Source of the DNA: Acidovorax facilis
GTDB taxonomy: Bacteria > Pseudomonadota > Gammaproteobacteria > Burkholderiales > Burkholderiaceae_C
Direction of reading: 5' to 3'
Assembly: GCF_023913775.1 (NCBI RefSeq)
Contig: NZ_JAMXAX010000051.1
Location: 1 to 36,057, forward strand
DNA: 36,057 bases
The translations under genes and the position numbers were made by a program. Positions 15,839 through 24,852 of this stretch are shown one piece after another; the first letter of the stretch is position 1; each line of letters opens with the position of its first letter. The notes beneath the pieces were generated by a model. The model saw only the letters and a list, made by a program, of their open reading frames with translations. It searched no databases and was not told the DNA's origin.

Positions 15839-16891
15839 TCACCCGATGGCTTTGACGGCCTTTGCAGCCTTCACCACCAAAGCGGGGCCTTCGTAGATCA
15901 ATCCGGTATAGATCTGCACCACGTCGGCGCCCGCGCGGACTTTGCTGACGGCATCCTCTGCGCTCATGATGCCGCCCACACCGATGATGGGAAAGCGGCT
16001 GCCCAGTGCGGCCCGCAACTGGCGGATGACCTGGTTGCTGGCCTCCAAAACCGGGGCTCCGCTCAGGCCACCGGTCTCTCCTGCATGGCGCAGGCCTTGC
16101 ACAGCAGTGCGGCTGATGGTGGTGTTGGTCGCGATCACGCCGTCCATCCCGTGGCGTTGCAGTGTGGCGGCGATCACGGACACCTGGGCTTCATCGAGGT
16201 CGGGGGCAATCTTCACGAACACCGGCACGCGGCGGCCATACTGTGTGGCCAGGGTCTCACGCCGCTCGGCTATGGCACCCAGCAAGGCGTCCAAGGCAGC
16301 GTCGCTTTGCAGAGCGCGCAGGTTCTGGGTGTTGGGTGAGCTGATGTTGACTGTGACGTAGTCAGCGTGGGCATAGACTCCCTCCAGGCAGGTCAGGTAG
16401 TCGCTGGTGGAATTCTCGATGGGGGTGGTGGCGTTCTTTCCGATGTTGAGGCCCAGCAGAAGGGGATGTTTGCGGCTTTGGGTGCGAAACTGCGCCTGCT
16501 GCACGTTGTGCAGGAAGGCGTCCAGGCCCTCGTTGTTGAAGCCCAGGCGGTTGATCAACGCCCGGGCTTCGGGCAGGCGGAACATGCGCGGCTTGGGGTT
16601 GCCGGGCTGCGCCTTGGGCGTCACCGTGCCCACCTCGACAAAGCCGAAGCCCATGGCACCCAGCGCGTCGATGCAGCGGGCGTTCTTGTCCAGGCCTGCC
16701 GCCATCCCCACGCGGTTGGGAAAGGTCAGGCCTGCCAGTTCCACGGGGTCGTCCACGGTTTCGTTGCACCAGGCCCACTGCAGCGGAGTGCGCTGCCCGC
16801 GTGCCAGCATGTCCATGGTGAGTTTGTGGGCAGTCTCGGCATCCATGCCAAAGAGAAAGGGGCGGGTGAGGGCGTAGGGGATCAGGGACAT
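15839..16891 (-). CDS. pyrD: Dihydroorotate dehydrogenase (quinone), class 2
   Basis: 350 residues. This membrane-associated FMN enzyme oxidises dihydroorotate to orotate with quinone in pyrimidine synthesis. The N-terminal helices [19 protein letters not shown] are the class 2 membrane/quinone-tunnel extension. FMN and active-site motifs follow: [60 protein letters not shown] with the catalytic serine, [19 protein letters not shown] and [13 protein letters not shown]. The ATG at 16891 is chosen because family N-termini begin at this point; a TTG at 16906 would add five residues. It is divergent from rpiA with only 37 bp between the starts. Confidence 0.96.
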   Translation of the reverse strand: MSLIPYALTRPFLFGMDAETAHKLTMDMLARGQRTPLQWAWCNETVDDPVELAGLTFPNRVGMAAGLDKNARCIDALGAMGFGFVEVGTVTPKAQPGNPKPRMFRLPEARALINRLGFNNEGLDAFLHNVQQAQFRTQSRKHPLLLGLNIGKNATTPIENSTSDYLTCLEGVYAHADYVTVNISSPNTQNLRALQSDAALDALLGAIAERRETLATQYGRRVPVFVKIAPDLDEAQVSVIAATLQRHGMDGVIATNTTISRTAVQGLRHAGETGGLSGAPVLEASNQVIRQLRAALGSRFPIIGVGGIMSAEDAVSKVRAGADVVQIYTGLIYEGPALVVKAAKAVKAIG

Positions 16892-16928
16892 GGAGGGATA
16901 ATTCAAGGATTACCCCTGATTTTCTCCC

Positions 16929-17618
16929 ATGACGACCACTCCTTCCCTGACCCAAGACGAACTCAAGACCCTGGTAGGCCAAGCCGCACTGCAATATGTG
17001 GTGCCTGGCGAGATTGTGGGCGTAGGCACCGGCTCCACCGTCAACAAATTCATTGACGCACTGGCCACCATCAAGGACCAGATCAAGGGTGCTGTCTCCA
17101 GCTCGGTGGCAAGCACGGAGCGGCTCAAGGCGCTCGGTATTCCAGTGTTTGATGCCAACGAAGTGGCTTCGCTTGCGGTCTACATCGACGGTGCCGACGA
17201 GATCGATGGCAACGGCCATATGGTCAAGGGCGGTGGCGCTGCGCTGACGCGCGAGAAGATCGTCGCGGCACTGGCCACGCGTTTTGTGTGTATTGCCGAT
17301 GAATCCAAGCTGGTCCAGGCGCTGGGGCAGTTTCCCTTGCCGGTCGAGGTGATCCCCATGGCTGCCAACCACATTGCACGGCGTTTTGCGGCGATGGGGG
17401 GGCAGGCGCAGCTGCGGATGCGGGATGGGCAACCTCTGGTGACCGACAACGGTCAACACATCCTGGATGTCCGTGGGCTCTCGATCACGGACCCGTTGGC
17501 GTTTGAATCCGACATCAACCAGTGGCCGGGGGTGGTGACGGTGGGGGTTTTTGCCCACCAGAAGGCGTCTGTCTGCCTGTTGGGCACCGCACAGGGTGTG
17601 AAAACGCTCACCTACTGA
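16929..17618 (+). CDS. rpiA: Ribose-5-phosphate isomerase A
   Basis: A 229-residue enzyme interconverting ribose 5-phosphate and ribulose 5-phosphate in the pentose phosphate pathway. Substrate-binding and catalytic motifs are [55 protein letters not shown] and ALTREKIVA, the last with the catalytic glutamate. The C-terminal [20 protein letters not shown] and [14 protein letters not shown] are also typical. The protein is full length. A perfect palindromic terminator follows at 17643. Confidence 0.97.
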   Translation: MTTTPSLTQDELKTLVGQAALQYVVPGEIVGVGTGSTVNKFIDALATIKDQIKGAVSSSVASTERLKALGIPVFDANEVASLAVYIDGADEIDGNGHMVKGGGAALTREKIVAALATRFVCIADESKLVQALGQFPLPVEVIPMAANHIARRFAAMGGQAQLRMRDGQPLVTDNGQHILDVRGLSITDPLAFESDINQWPGVVTVGVFAHQKASVCLLGTAQGVKTLTY

Positions 17619-17642
17619 GCATGAACTCCTGAGCAGTTTTTC

Positions 17643-17684
17643 TGCCAAAACAAAGGGGCCTGAAAAGGCCCCTTTGTTTTGGCA
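17643..17684. terminator. Bidirectional intrinsic terminator between rpiA and the glutaredoxin-like gene
   Basis: TGCCAAAACAAAGGGGCC (17643-17660) and GGCCCCTTTGTTTTGGCA (17667-17684) form a perfect 18-bp stem around loop TGAAAA. It lies between convergent genes and can serve both strands. Confidence 0.92.
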
Positions 17685-17712
17685 GTTGGCAGCGCGTTCC
17701 CGCACTCCGTGA

Positions 17713-18366
17713 TCAGAACCGGATACCTGCGGGATTGCTGGGTGATGGCCCATCATTGACAGGTGCGGGCGGGCGTGCCCTGGACGGTGCTGCGGGCGCT
17801 GGGGCCGAGGCCGCTGCTGCGGGTTCTGCCGCCTTGACGGCCACCAATGGCGTGGGCGCTGGCTGGCGGTAGTTTCGGGGCAGTGCGGATTGTTTCGGGT
17901 AACCCGCAGCGTCCAGATACTGTACCCATTCCCCTTCGGAAAAGCCTGCGAGCTGCTGGCCGCCGATGGTGCCGAAGGGCAGGCCGGTACCGCCACTCAA
18001 CCTTTGAAACGCCGCGATGTCTTCGTTGCTGGACACGGTGCGCTCGGTGAACGGGACACCCCGTGACGTGAGCAGGTTGCGCGCAGAGGTGCAGGGCGGG
18101 CAGTCGTTGCCGGTGTAGAGAGTGACCGGAAAGCGGTTGGCAACCTGGCGCAGCTCGTAGGGCAGCGCACCGTTGGCAACAGCGGGTGCCTCGTTGGCCG
18201 TGCGGGCGGGCTGCGCGTTGGCATTGGCGTCGGCGGGAGGTCGGTCCGAAAACGTCACTTTGCCATCCGGGCCGACGATGCGGTAGACGCCTTGTGCCTG
18301 CACGCTGGCGCAGGCCAGTGTCATCAGCAAAGTCGCCAACAGGGGGGCGGTCAGTGGCTTGTGCAT
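17713..18366 (-). CDS. Exported DUF4124 plus glutaredoxin-like protein
   Basis: About 217 residues. The signal peptide is MHKPLTAPLLATLLMTLACA with a likely cleavage after SVQA. A DUF4124 module follows (VYRIVGPDGKVTFSDRPP), then a thioredoxin-fold domain with VTLYTGNDCPPCTSARNLL. Its CPPC pair is at about residues 89 and 92, and GLPFGTIGGQQLAGFSEGEW is the cis-Pro/substrate region (TGLPFGTI). The tail is alanine/proline-rich and probably disordered. A periplasmic thiol-redox role is inferred. The ATG at 18366 is preferred because AAGGAG stands seven bases before it; an ATG at 18372 is too close to that site. The neighbouring peptidase gene lies upstream on the same strand, 76 bp away. Confidence 0.8.
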   Translation of the reverse strand: MHKPLTAPLLATLLMTLACASVQAQGVYRIVGPDGKVTFSDRPPADANANAQPARTANEAPAVANGALPYELRQVANRFPVTLYTGNDCPPCTSARNLLTSRGVPFTERTVSSNEDIAAFQRLSGGTGLPFGTIGGQQLAGFSEGEWVQYLDAAGYPKQSALPRNYRQPAPTPLVAVKAAEPAAAASAPAPAAPSRARPPAPVNDGPSPSNPAGIRF

Positions 18367-18442
18367 GTTCATTCTCCTTGCTCCTTCTTTGTCGTCAGGC
18401 CTGGGTGCAACGTGTGCATTTCAGGCCGTGGGTTCGGTTCGC

Positions 18443-20512
18443 TCAGGCAGTCGATTCTTCCGCCATGCCCTGGTGGCGCAGCAGGGCTTCCAGGCTGGGC
18501 TCGCGGCCCCGGAAGGCCTTGAACGATTCCATCGCAGGGCGGCTGCCACCGGCTTCCAGGATGGCCTGGCGGTAGCGGCGACCCGTTTCTATACTCGGCA
18601 GACCGTCGCTTCCAGCGGTTTCCTCGAAGGCTGCGTAGGCGTCTGCACTCAGTACCTCGGCCCATTTGTAGCTGTAGTAGCCAGCGGCATACCCGCCCGC
18701 AAAGATATGGCTGAAGGTGTGTGCCGTGCGGCTGAATGCCGGGGGCTGCAGCACGGCCACTTCGCGGCGCACCTGGTCCAGCAGGGGCATGATGTCCTGA
18801 GCCGGGTCGTGTTCGGTGTGCAGCAGCATGTCGAACAGCGAGAACTCAATCTGTCGCAGCGTCTGCATGCCGCTCTGGTAGTTCTTGGCGGCAATCATCT
18901 TGTCGAACAGCGCGCGGGGCAGGGGCTCGCCCGTGTCCACATGGGCCGTCATGTGTTTGAGCACATCCCATTCCCAGCAGAAGTTCTCCATGAACTGGCT
19001 GGGCAGCTCCACCGCGTCCCACTCCACGCCTCCAATGCCCGAGACGTCGCGCTCGTTCACCTGGGTGAGCATGTGGTGCAGTCCGTGCCCGAATTCGTGG
19101 AAGAGGGTGATCACGTCGTCGTGAGTGAGCAGCGGTGGCTTGCCGTCCACGCCGCTGGCGAAGTTGCACACCAAGTGCGCCACCGGGGTTTGCAGCACGC
19201 CCGTGTCGGGGCGCAGCCAGCGTGTGCGCACATCGTCCATCCATGCGCCGCCGCGTTTGCCGGTGCGTGCAGGTTGGTCGAGGTAGAACTGGCCCACCAG
19301 CTGGGTGCCCTTATGGGCGCCCTCCGGGTGCGTGCGCTCAATGCGGTAGAACTCAACGGCCGGGTGCCAGACGGCGGCCGTGTCGCGCCGGATGGACACT
19401 TCGAACAGGGTTTCGATGATCTTGAACAGGCCTGCCAGCACCTTGGGCGCCGTGAAGTACTTCTTGACCTCCTGCTCGCTGAAGGCGTAGCGCGCTTCCT
19501 TGAGCTTTTCGGAAATGTAGGGCCAGTCCCAGGCCTGCGGATTGGCCAGGCCCAGGTGTTCGGCGGCAAACGCGCGCAGGTCGGCGATGTCCTTCTCGGC
19601 GTAAGGGCGGGCGCGTCGGGCCAGATCACGCAGGAAGGTGATCACCTGCGCCGGTGATTGGGCCATCTTGGGCACCACGGACACTTCCCCAAAATTGGCG
19701 TAGCCCAGCAGTTGGGCCTCTTCGCGGCGCAGTGCCAGGATTTCGCTGATCAGCGCTGTGTTGTCGAATTTGCGTGCATCGCCCTCAGCCTGGTCGGAGG
19801 CACGGGTCACATAGGCGCGGTAGAGCTTCTCGCGCAGGTCGCTGCGCGCGGCAAACTGCATGACCGGCAGGTAGCAGGGCATCTTCAGGGTGAGCTTGTA
19901 GCCTTCCTTGCCGTCTGCCTGTGCTGCGGCCAGCGCGGCCTGTTGCACATCGTCTGGAATGCCATCGAGCTCTTCGGCCGTGGCGTAGTAAGCGTAGGCG
20001 TCGGTGGCATCGAGGGCGTTTTCGCTGAACTTCTGGCTCAGCTCGGCCTGGCGTTCCTGGATCTGCGCAAAACGCTCCTTGGCGGCACCGGTCAACTCCG
20101 CGCCACTCAACACAAAGTTGCGCACCGCGTTCAGGTGTGCCTGCCGCTGCTCTGCAGTCAGGGTGGCGGGGTCGATGGCCTTGTATTTGGCGTACAGGCG
20201 TTCATCGGCACCCAGGCGCGTCCAGAACTCGGTGACCTTGGGCAAGGCGGCGTTGTAGGCTGCGCGCAGTTCAGGGGTGTCGGCCACGCTGTTGAGGTGG
20301 CTGATGCTGCCCCAGGCGGTGCCCAGCCGTTCGGTGGCCACATCCAGCACTTTCGCAATCGCATCCCAGCGGGCCGGAAAGTCGGGGGTAGTGACGGTCT
20401 CCAGCGCGGCATTGGCACGCTCCAGCAGAACATCCACGGCAGGCGCCACGTCCTGCGGTGTGATGCGGTCGAAATGGGGGAGGTCCGAGAAGTCGAGAAG
20501 GGCGTTGCTCAT
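18443..20512 (-). CDS. prlC: Oligopeptidase A (M3 metallopeptidase)
   Basis: A 689-residue cytoplasmic zinc endopeptidase that degrades short peptides, including cleaved signal peptides. The zinc motif is LFHEFGHGLHH with His472, Glu473 and His476, and the third ligand Glu502 lies in VEWDAVELPSQFMENF. Other family stretches are YYSYKWAEVLSADAYAAFEE and the C-terminal GGSRPAMESFKAFRGREPS. The length matches the family. folD is upstream on the same strand, 72 bp away. The symbol follows E. coli (prlC/opdA). Confidence 0.95.
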   Translation of the reverse strand: MSNALLDFSDLPHFDRITPQDVAPAVDVLLERANAALETVTTPDFPARWDAIAKVLDVATERLGTAWGSISHLNSVADTPELRAAYNAALPKVTEFWTRLGADERLYAKYKAIDPATLTAEQRQAHLNAVRNFVLSGAELTGAAKERFAQIQERQAELSQKFSENALDATDAYAYYATAEELDGIPDDVQQAALAAAQADGKEGYKLTLKMPCYLPVMQFAARSDLREKLYRAYVTRASDQAEGDARKFDNTALISEILALRREEAQLLGYANFGEVSVVPKMAQSPAQVITFLRDLARRARPYAEKDIADLRAFAAEHLGLANPQAWDWPYISEKLKEARYAFSEQEVKKYFTAPKVLAGLFKIIETLFEVSIRRDTAAVWHPAVEFYRIERTHPEGAHKGTQLVGQFYLDQPARTGKRGGAWMDDVRTRWLRPDTGVLQTPVAHLVCNFASGVDGKPPLLTHDDVITLFHEFGHGLHHMLTQVNERDVSGIGGVEWDAVELPSQFMENFCWEWDVLKHMTAHVDTGEPLPRALFDKMIAAKNYQSGMQTLRQIEFSLFDMLLHTEHDPAQDIMPLLDQVRREVAVLQPPAFSRTAHTFSHIFAGGYAAGYYSYKWAEVLSADAYAAFEETAGSDGLPSIETGRRYRQAILEAGGSRPAMESFKAFRGREPSLEALLRHQGMAEESTA

Positions 20513-20584
20513 GCGAAATCAGATGGCGCCAGATGGCGCAGGTTCAAGTTGCAAAGCCGCCGACATCGACAGCACTGACCCAGG

Positions 20585-21439
20585 TCAGTGCCCTGCAGTG
20601 CGCTCAGCGGCTTCGATGGTGTTCACCAGCAGCATGGTAATGGTCATGGGCCCAACCCCGCCAGGCACGGGGGTGATCCAGCCGGCCACTTCCTTGACGC
20701 CGTCAAAGTCCACGTCGCCGCAGAGTTTGCCTTCGTCATTGCGATTCATGCCCACGTCAATCACCACGGTGCCAGGCTTGACCATGTCGGCGGTCAGCAC
20801 ATTGCGTTTGCCGACTGCGGCCACGATCACATCGGCCTGAAGGGTTTGAGCCTTGAGGTCCTGGGTGGCACTGTGGCAAATGGTGACGGTGGCGTTCTGG
20901 CCGAGCAGCATCAGCGCCATGGGCTTGCCCACGATGTTGCTGCGGCCGATGACCACGGCGTGTTTGCCCTTGAGGTCGTAGCCGATGCTCTCCAGCATCT
21001 TCATGCAGCCATAGGGTGTGCAGGGCCAGAAGCCGGGCATTCCGGTCATCAGAGCCCCGGCGCTGGCGATGTGAAATCCATCCACGTCCTTGGCAGGCGA
21101 GATGGCTTCGATCACCTTCTGCGCATCAATGTGTTTGGGCAGGGGCAACTGCACCAGAATGCCGTGAATGGCCGGATCGTTGTTGAGGGCCTCCACACGG
21201 GCCAGTAACGCGGCTTCGGTCATGTCGGCCTCGTACTTTTCGAGGACGGAGTACAAGCCGCTGTCTTCGCAAGCCTTGACCTTGTTACGCACATACACCT
21301 GGCTGGCAGGGTTGTCGCCCACCAGGACAACGGCCAGCCCTGGGGTGACGCCACGGGTTTTCAGGGAGGCGGCGCGTTGCGCCACGTCGGCGCGCAGTTG
21401 GCGGGAAAGGGCGTTGCCGTCGATGAGTTGGGCTGTCAT
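20585..21439 (-). CDS. folD: Bifunctional methylenetetrahydrofolate dehydrogenase/cyclohydrolase FolD
   Basis: A 284-residue enzyme interconverting methylene-, methenyl- and formyl-tetrahydrofolate. Motifs are [16 protein letters not shown] with the catalytic lysine, [18 protein letters not shown], the signature [28 protein letters not shown], and the NADP-binding [19 protein letters not shown]. The C-terminal [20 protein letters not shown] is complete. It reads away from the upstream repeat at 21462-21502 and toward the peptidase gene, so folD-prlC may be co-transcribed. Confidence 0.97.
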   Translation of the reverse strand: MTAQLIDGNALSRQLRADVAQRAASLKTRGVTPGLAVVLVGDNPASQVYVRNKVKACEDSGLYSVLEKYEADMTEAALLARVEALNNDPAIHGILVQLPLPKHIDAQKVIEAISPAKDVDGFHIASAGALMTGMPGFWPCTPYGCMKMLESIGYDLKGKHAVVIGRSNIVGKPMALMLLGQNATVTICHSATQDLKAQTLQADVIVAAVGKRNVLTADMVKPGTVVIDVGMNRNDEGKLCGDVDFDGVKEVAGWITPVPGGVGPMTITMLLVNTIEAAERTAGH

Positions 21440-21461
21440 GTCAGAGAATATGAGTCAAATT

Positions 21462-21502
21462 GGTCTCTAGCGCTTTATCAGCAAGCGCGAGAAGCTATCA
21501 AA
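21462..21502 (-). repeat. Dispersed short repeat, copy D (intergenic, inverted)
   Basis: Read on the plus strand: ggtctctAGCGCTT (core at 21469-21475), a short loop, AAGCGC (21483-21488), then gagaagctatcaaaat. This is the reverse complement of the module order in copy A (attttgatagct, hairpin core, agaggcc). It fills most of the 72-bp gap between the response-regulator stop and the folD start. Confidence 0.7.
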
Positions 21503-21511
21503 ATGTGAGTA

Positions 21512-22138
21512 TCAACCCTTGGGGGCGTTTTGGCCGAGGGCGATCTTGAGCAGGTCGGCCACGGTGTTGGCGTTGAGCTTTTCCATGATGTTGGCACGGT
21601 GCGCCTCCACCGTCTTGATGCTGATGCCCAGGTCGTCGGCAATCTGCTTGTTCAGGCGACCGGCCACGATGCGTTCGAGCACCTGGGCTTCGCGGCTGGT
21701 CAGCTTGGACAGCAGGGCATCGCGGCTGGCGGCCTGCTGGTAGCCGGCGAAGGCTTCGCGGGCGTGGTCGAGCATGCGCTCGACGAGTCCGACCAGTTCT
21801 TCTTCGTCAAAAGGCTTCTGGATGAAATCCAGCGCGCCTTTCTTCATGGTGTTCACGGCCATGGGCACATCGCCGTGGCCTGTAATGAACACGATGGGCA
21901 GGGGGGACTTGCGCTCGATCAGTCGATCCTGAAGCTCCAGGCCCGTCATGCCGCCCATGCGGATGTCCACAATCAGGCAGGCGACTTCGCGGGGGTCGTA
22001 GCGTGAGAGAAAGGTCTCGGCCGAATCAAAGCAACGCACCCGGTAGTCCTTGCCTTCCAGCAGCCACTGCAGGGAATCGCGAACTGCCTCGTCGTCGTCC
22101 ACAACGTAGACAGTGCCTTTTTTCGGAATCAAGCTCAT
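21512..22138 (-). CDS. FixJ-type response regulator (receiver plus LuxR HTH)
   Basis: 208 residues. The receiver domain has the acidic pocket VYVVDDDEAVRDSL, phosphoacceptor Asp58 in LIVDIRMGGMTG, the FITGHGDVPMAV switch threonine region and Lys in FIQKPFDEEELV. The C-terminal LuxR-type helix-turn-helix is LTSREAQVLERIVAGRLNKQ followed by IADDLGISIKTVEAHRANIM. The domain order and length match FixJ/TtrR. The start codon overlaps the kinase stop (ATGA), so the two are translated as a pair. The output genes are unknown; the divergent pyruvate dehydrogenase operon is the obvious candidate by position. Confidence 0.92.
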   Translation of the reverse strand: MSLIPKKGTVYVVDDDEAVRDSLQWLLEGKDYRVRCFDSAETFLSRYDPREVACLIVDIRMGGMTGLELQDRLIERKSPLPIVFITGHGDVPMAVNTMKKGALDFIQKPFDEEELVGLVERMLDHAREAFAGYQQAASRDALLSKLTSREAQVLERIVAGRLNKQIADDLGISIKTVEAHRANIMEKLNANTVADLLKIALGQNAPKG

Positions 22139-24696
22139 GCAATTGTCCTTGGTTTTTGAATGTTTGCTACAGAATTTGTAGTGGCATCAGCAGGCTTGGC
22201 AAGCGGCAGCCAGAAGGAGAACTTGCAGCCCGTGACCTCGGATCCATTGTAGAGGTTCTCCGCAAGCATCCTGCCCTGGTGCGACTCGACGATGCTGCGG
22301 CACAGATTGAGGCCCATGCCCATGCCTTCTTCCTTGGTGGAGAAGAAGGCTTCGAAGAGGCGCTCCAGCACTTCGGGGGCCAGGCCCTTGCCGGTGTCCT
22401 GCACCGAAAATTCCACCACTTCGCGGTCTTCGACGTGTTTGGGCACCACGCGCAGTTCCACGCTGCGACCCGACGGTGGACGGTTGGCGTGCTGGATGGC
22501 TTCGGCGCCGTTCTTCATCAGGTTGACCAGCACCTGCTCGATCAGGATGGTGTCCACCATCACGGGCGGCAGGCGGGCGGCCACATAGTGAGTCAGACGC
22601 ACGTTGTGTCGGCGCAGCTCGATGTCGGCCAGCTCCACGGCTTCGTTGACCATCGAATGCACGTCGGCCAGGGTGCGGTTGGGCTCGCTCTTCTTCACAA
22701 AGGCCCGGATGCGCTGGATGATCTGGCCCGCGCGCTGGGCCTGGTGGGCGGTCTTTTGCAGTGCCGTGAGCAGCGCTTCTTCGGTCAGCTGGCCACTCTG
22801 GATGCGCGAGACCATGCCACTGCAGTAATTGTTGATGGCCGTGAGCGGCTGGTTGAGTTCGTGCGCCACGCTGGAGGCCATCTCGCCCATGGTGATGAGG
22901 CGGCTGACGGATTGGGCGCGCTCGGCCTGGCGCGCCGCCTGCTCCTCGGCCTGGCGGCGGGGGGTGATGTCGGTGGCAATCACCATCTGGGCCAGTCGGC
23001 CGTCCACCCAGTTGAGGTAGCGCGAGCGTACTTCCAGCCATTTCCCCAGGTCGGGCAGGTAGATTTCGGCGTTCTCGGTGCGGGCACTGGTGAGTGGGTC
23101 GGTGGGCAGGCCCATGAGTCCGTCTTCGTCGTCCATGCCCGTATGCTCTGTGCCCGCCACGGGCACCACGCCCGCCTGCGCCACCAGCTGCAGGTGGCCG
23201 CCGGTCTGCGAGCCGAACCATTGGCGGTAGAGCTTGTTGGCGAACAGCAGTTCTTCGCTGCCCAGCGGGGCCACCGACACCGAGGCGTCCAGCGATTCCA
23301 GGACGATGGTGAAGCGCTCGTGCGATGCGGAAAGCTGTTCGCGGATGCGGTTGGGCTCGGTGATGTCCGTCATCGACGTCATCCAGCCCGTCTGCTGGCC
23401 GTGCGCATCGATCAGGGGCGACACATACAGTCGCGCATCGAAGAGAGTGCCGCTTTTGCGCCGTACCCGCACTTGGAAGCCGCCCACGATCGTTTTACCG
23501 GACAGTTCGTCGCGCAGCTTGGCGTGCAGGGCTTCGTGGTCGGAGTCGGGCCAATAGGGGAAGGGTGCTTTCAGGCCCACCAATTCGGCCTCGCTCCAGC
23601 CAGTCATCTGGCAGAAGGCGGCGTTCACATAGGTAATGCGGCCTTCCATGTCCAGCGCGCGCATGCCCGTCAGGATGGAGTTCTCCATCGCGCGGCGGAA
23701 GTTCGTCTCGGCCACCAGGGCCTGCTGGGCCTGCATGCGGCGGCGGGTGTGGCGCCAGGTGGCGATCAGCATCCAGGCTGTCATCGCGCTCAGCGTGCCC
23801 ACCAGCCAGAACAGCCCGCTGCCCACCACGCCCAGCGAGGTGCGGTAGGCCTGTGCCTTGAGCACCAGCCCGTTGCCCACCGGGGAGACGGGGACCTCGT
23901 ATTCGTTGGCACGGGGTGACCAAGGTAGGAGCTGTGTGGCCGTGTTGCGCGGTCCCAGGGGGGTTCCGGCCAGCACCTGATTCTTGCCATCGAGCAGCGT
24001 GACGGCGTAGCGCGCCAGCACTTCGGTCGGCGTGCCGTAGCGCAGCAGGCTGTCGATGGAGTATTCGCCCAGCACCACGCCGCTGAACTTGCCCTGGTTG
24101 TTCAAGGGCACTTGCAGCTGGAGCAGCGGGGTTGAATCGCCCGAGGTTGCGGCGGGCTGGGCATACACCGGCTGCTGCAGGTCGCGGGCCAGGCCAAAGG
24201 TGTCGGCCGTGTCGCCGGGTTTGAGCACTTCGCCGGCAATGCGCAGCTCGCTGCTGGCCAGCGTGGGTGCCGCATGGCTTGCGCGGATGCGGCGGCGCTC
24301 GTCGATCCAGGTGATCGCCTGCAGTTCGGGGTATTGGCTGATCAGGCTTTCGGCACGGCTCACAAACTCTGTGCGTTCCAGCTCTTGGTTGGACAGGTCA
24401 CGCGCAATGCGCATGAGCTGTTCTTGCCGCTCCAGCAGCCGCAGGCGCACACGCTGTTGCGCGTATTCCACGTCACGCCGTAGGGCTTCTTGTTCGCGCT
24501 CGGCCTCTTCGGCGCGCAAATACCAGAACGCCGCCACGATGGCGGCCAGAAACATCAGCACGGCAGCCAAGGGTGCCAGCGCTGCAAACCGGTCCTGCCG
24601 GGTAGGCGACAACCCGCGCCACCACTTGCGCCACCAGCGGGCGGGCGCTGCCACGACCATGGCTGTGGGGGAGGGGTGAGGGGGCAGGGAATCCAT
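22135..24696 (-). CDS. Membrane PAS sensor histidine kinase
   Basis: 853 residues. A cytoplasmic N-terminus is followed by membrane segment 1 (about 38-60, LAPLAAVLMFLAAIVAAFWY), an outer sensing region of about 230 residues, and membrane segment 2 (about 290-313, GLFWLVGTLSAMTAWMLIAT). Then come a PAS domain (about 335-450; GRITYVNAAFCQMTGWSEAE) and a second PAS-like region ending VIATDITPRRQAEEQ. The HisKA box is SVAHELNQPLTAINNY with His612, and the ATPase domain has NLMKNGAEAI, QDTGKGLAPEV and EEGMGMGLNLCRSI. The closest style is the DctB/FixL kinase group, whose members sense small organic acids or redox state. An internal ATG at 24660 is an alternative start. It is divergent from aceE. 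Confidence 0.92.
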   Translation of the reverse strand: MDSLPPHPSPTAMVVAAPARWWRKWWRGLSPTRQDRFAALAPLAAVLMFLAAIVAAFWYLRAEEAEREQEALRRDVEYAQQRVRLRLLERQEQLMRIARDLSNQELERTEFVSRAESLISQYPELQAITWIDERRRIRASHAAPTLASSELRIAGEVLKPGDTADTFGLARDLQQPVYAQPAATSGDSTPLLQLQVPLNNQGKFSGVVLGEYSIDSLLRYGTPTEVLARYAVTLLDGKNQVLAGTPLGPRNTATQLLPWSPRANEYEVPVSPVGNGLVLKAQAYRTSLGVVGSGLFWLVGTLSAMTAWMLIATWRHTRRRMQAQQALVAETNFRRAMENSILTGMRALDMEGRITYVNAAFCQMTGWSEAELVGLKAPFPYWPDSDHEALHAKLRDELSGKTIVGGFQVRVRRKSGTLFDARLYVSPLIDAHGQQTGWMTSMTDITEPNRIREQLSASHERFTIVLESLDASVSVAPLGSEELLFANKLYRQWFGSQTGGHLQLVAQAGVVPVAGTEHTGMDDEDGLMGLPTDPLTSARTENAEIYLPDLGKWLEVRSRYLNWVDGRLAQMVIATDITPRRQAEEQAARQAERAQSVSRLITMGEMASSVAHELNQPLTAINNYCSGMVSRIQSGQLTEEALLTALQKTAHQAQRAGQIIQRIRAFVKKSEPNRTLADVHSMVNEAVELADIELRRHNVRLTHYVAARLPPVMVDTILIEQVLVNLMKNGAEAIQHANRPPSGRSVELRVVPKHVEDREVVEFSVQDTGKGLAPEVLERLFEAFFSTKEEGMGMGLNLCRSIVESHQGRMLAENLYNGSEVTGCKFSFWLPLAKPADATTNSVANIQKPRTIA

Positions 24697-24762
24697 CCTT
24701 CAAGCGTAGCCCGGAATCCGGGGCATGTGCAATGTGCGTTCGCAGCATTTTCTTGCAATATG

Positions 24763-24809
24763 AAATGCATGGGCACCATTTGAAATTCTAAAAAAATATG
24801 CGAAACTAG
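24763..24809 (+). promoter_or_regulatory. Candidate aceE promoter and operator in the kinase-aceE divergent region
   Basis: The 156-bp gap between the kinase start and aceE is clearly AT-richer than its surroundings. AAATG (24763-24767) and CATTT (24777-24781) form an inverted repeat with a 9-base spacer that touches a TTGAAA -35 box at 24780-24785. The matching -10 (GAAACT, 24802-24807) is poor. An activator- or repressor-controlled aceE promoter is plausible. The ribosome site AGGAG lies at 24841-24845, ahead of the ATG at 24853. Confidence 0.35.
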
Positions 24810-24852
24810 AGCCAACGTACTAAATTGCTGCCACACCTACAGGAGACAAAGC

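Noticed and set aside
16892..16906. TTG start for pyrD adding five residues.
   Set aside because: Family N-termini begin at the MSLIPYAL methionine; the extension would also narrow the divergent gap to 22 bp. It cannot be fully excluded.
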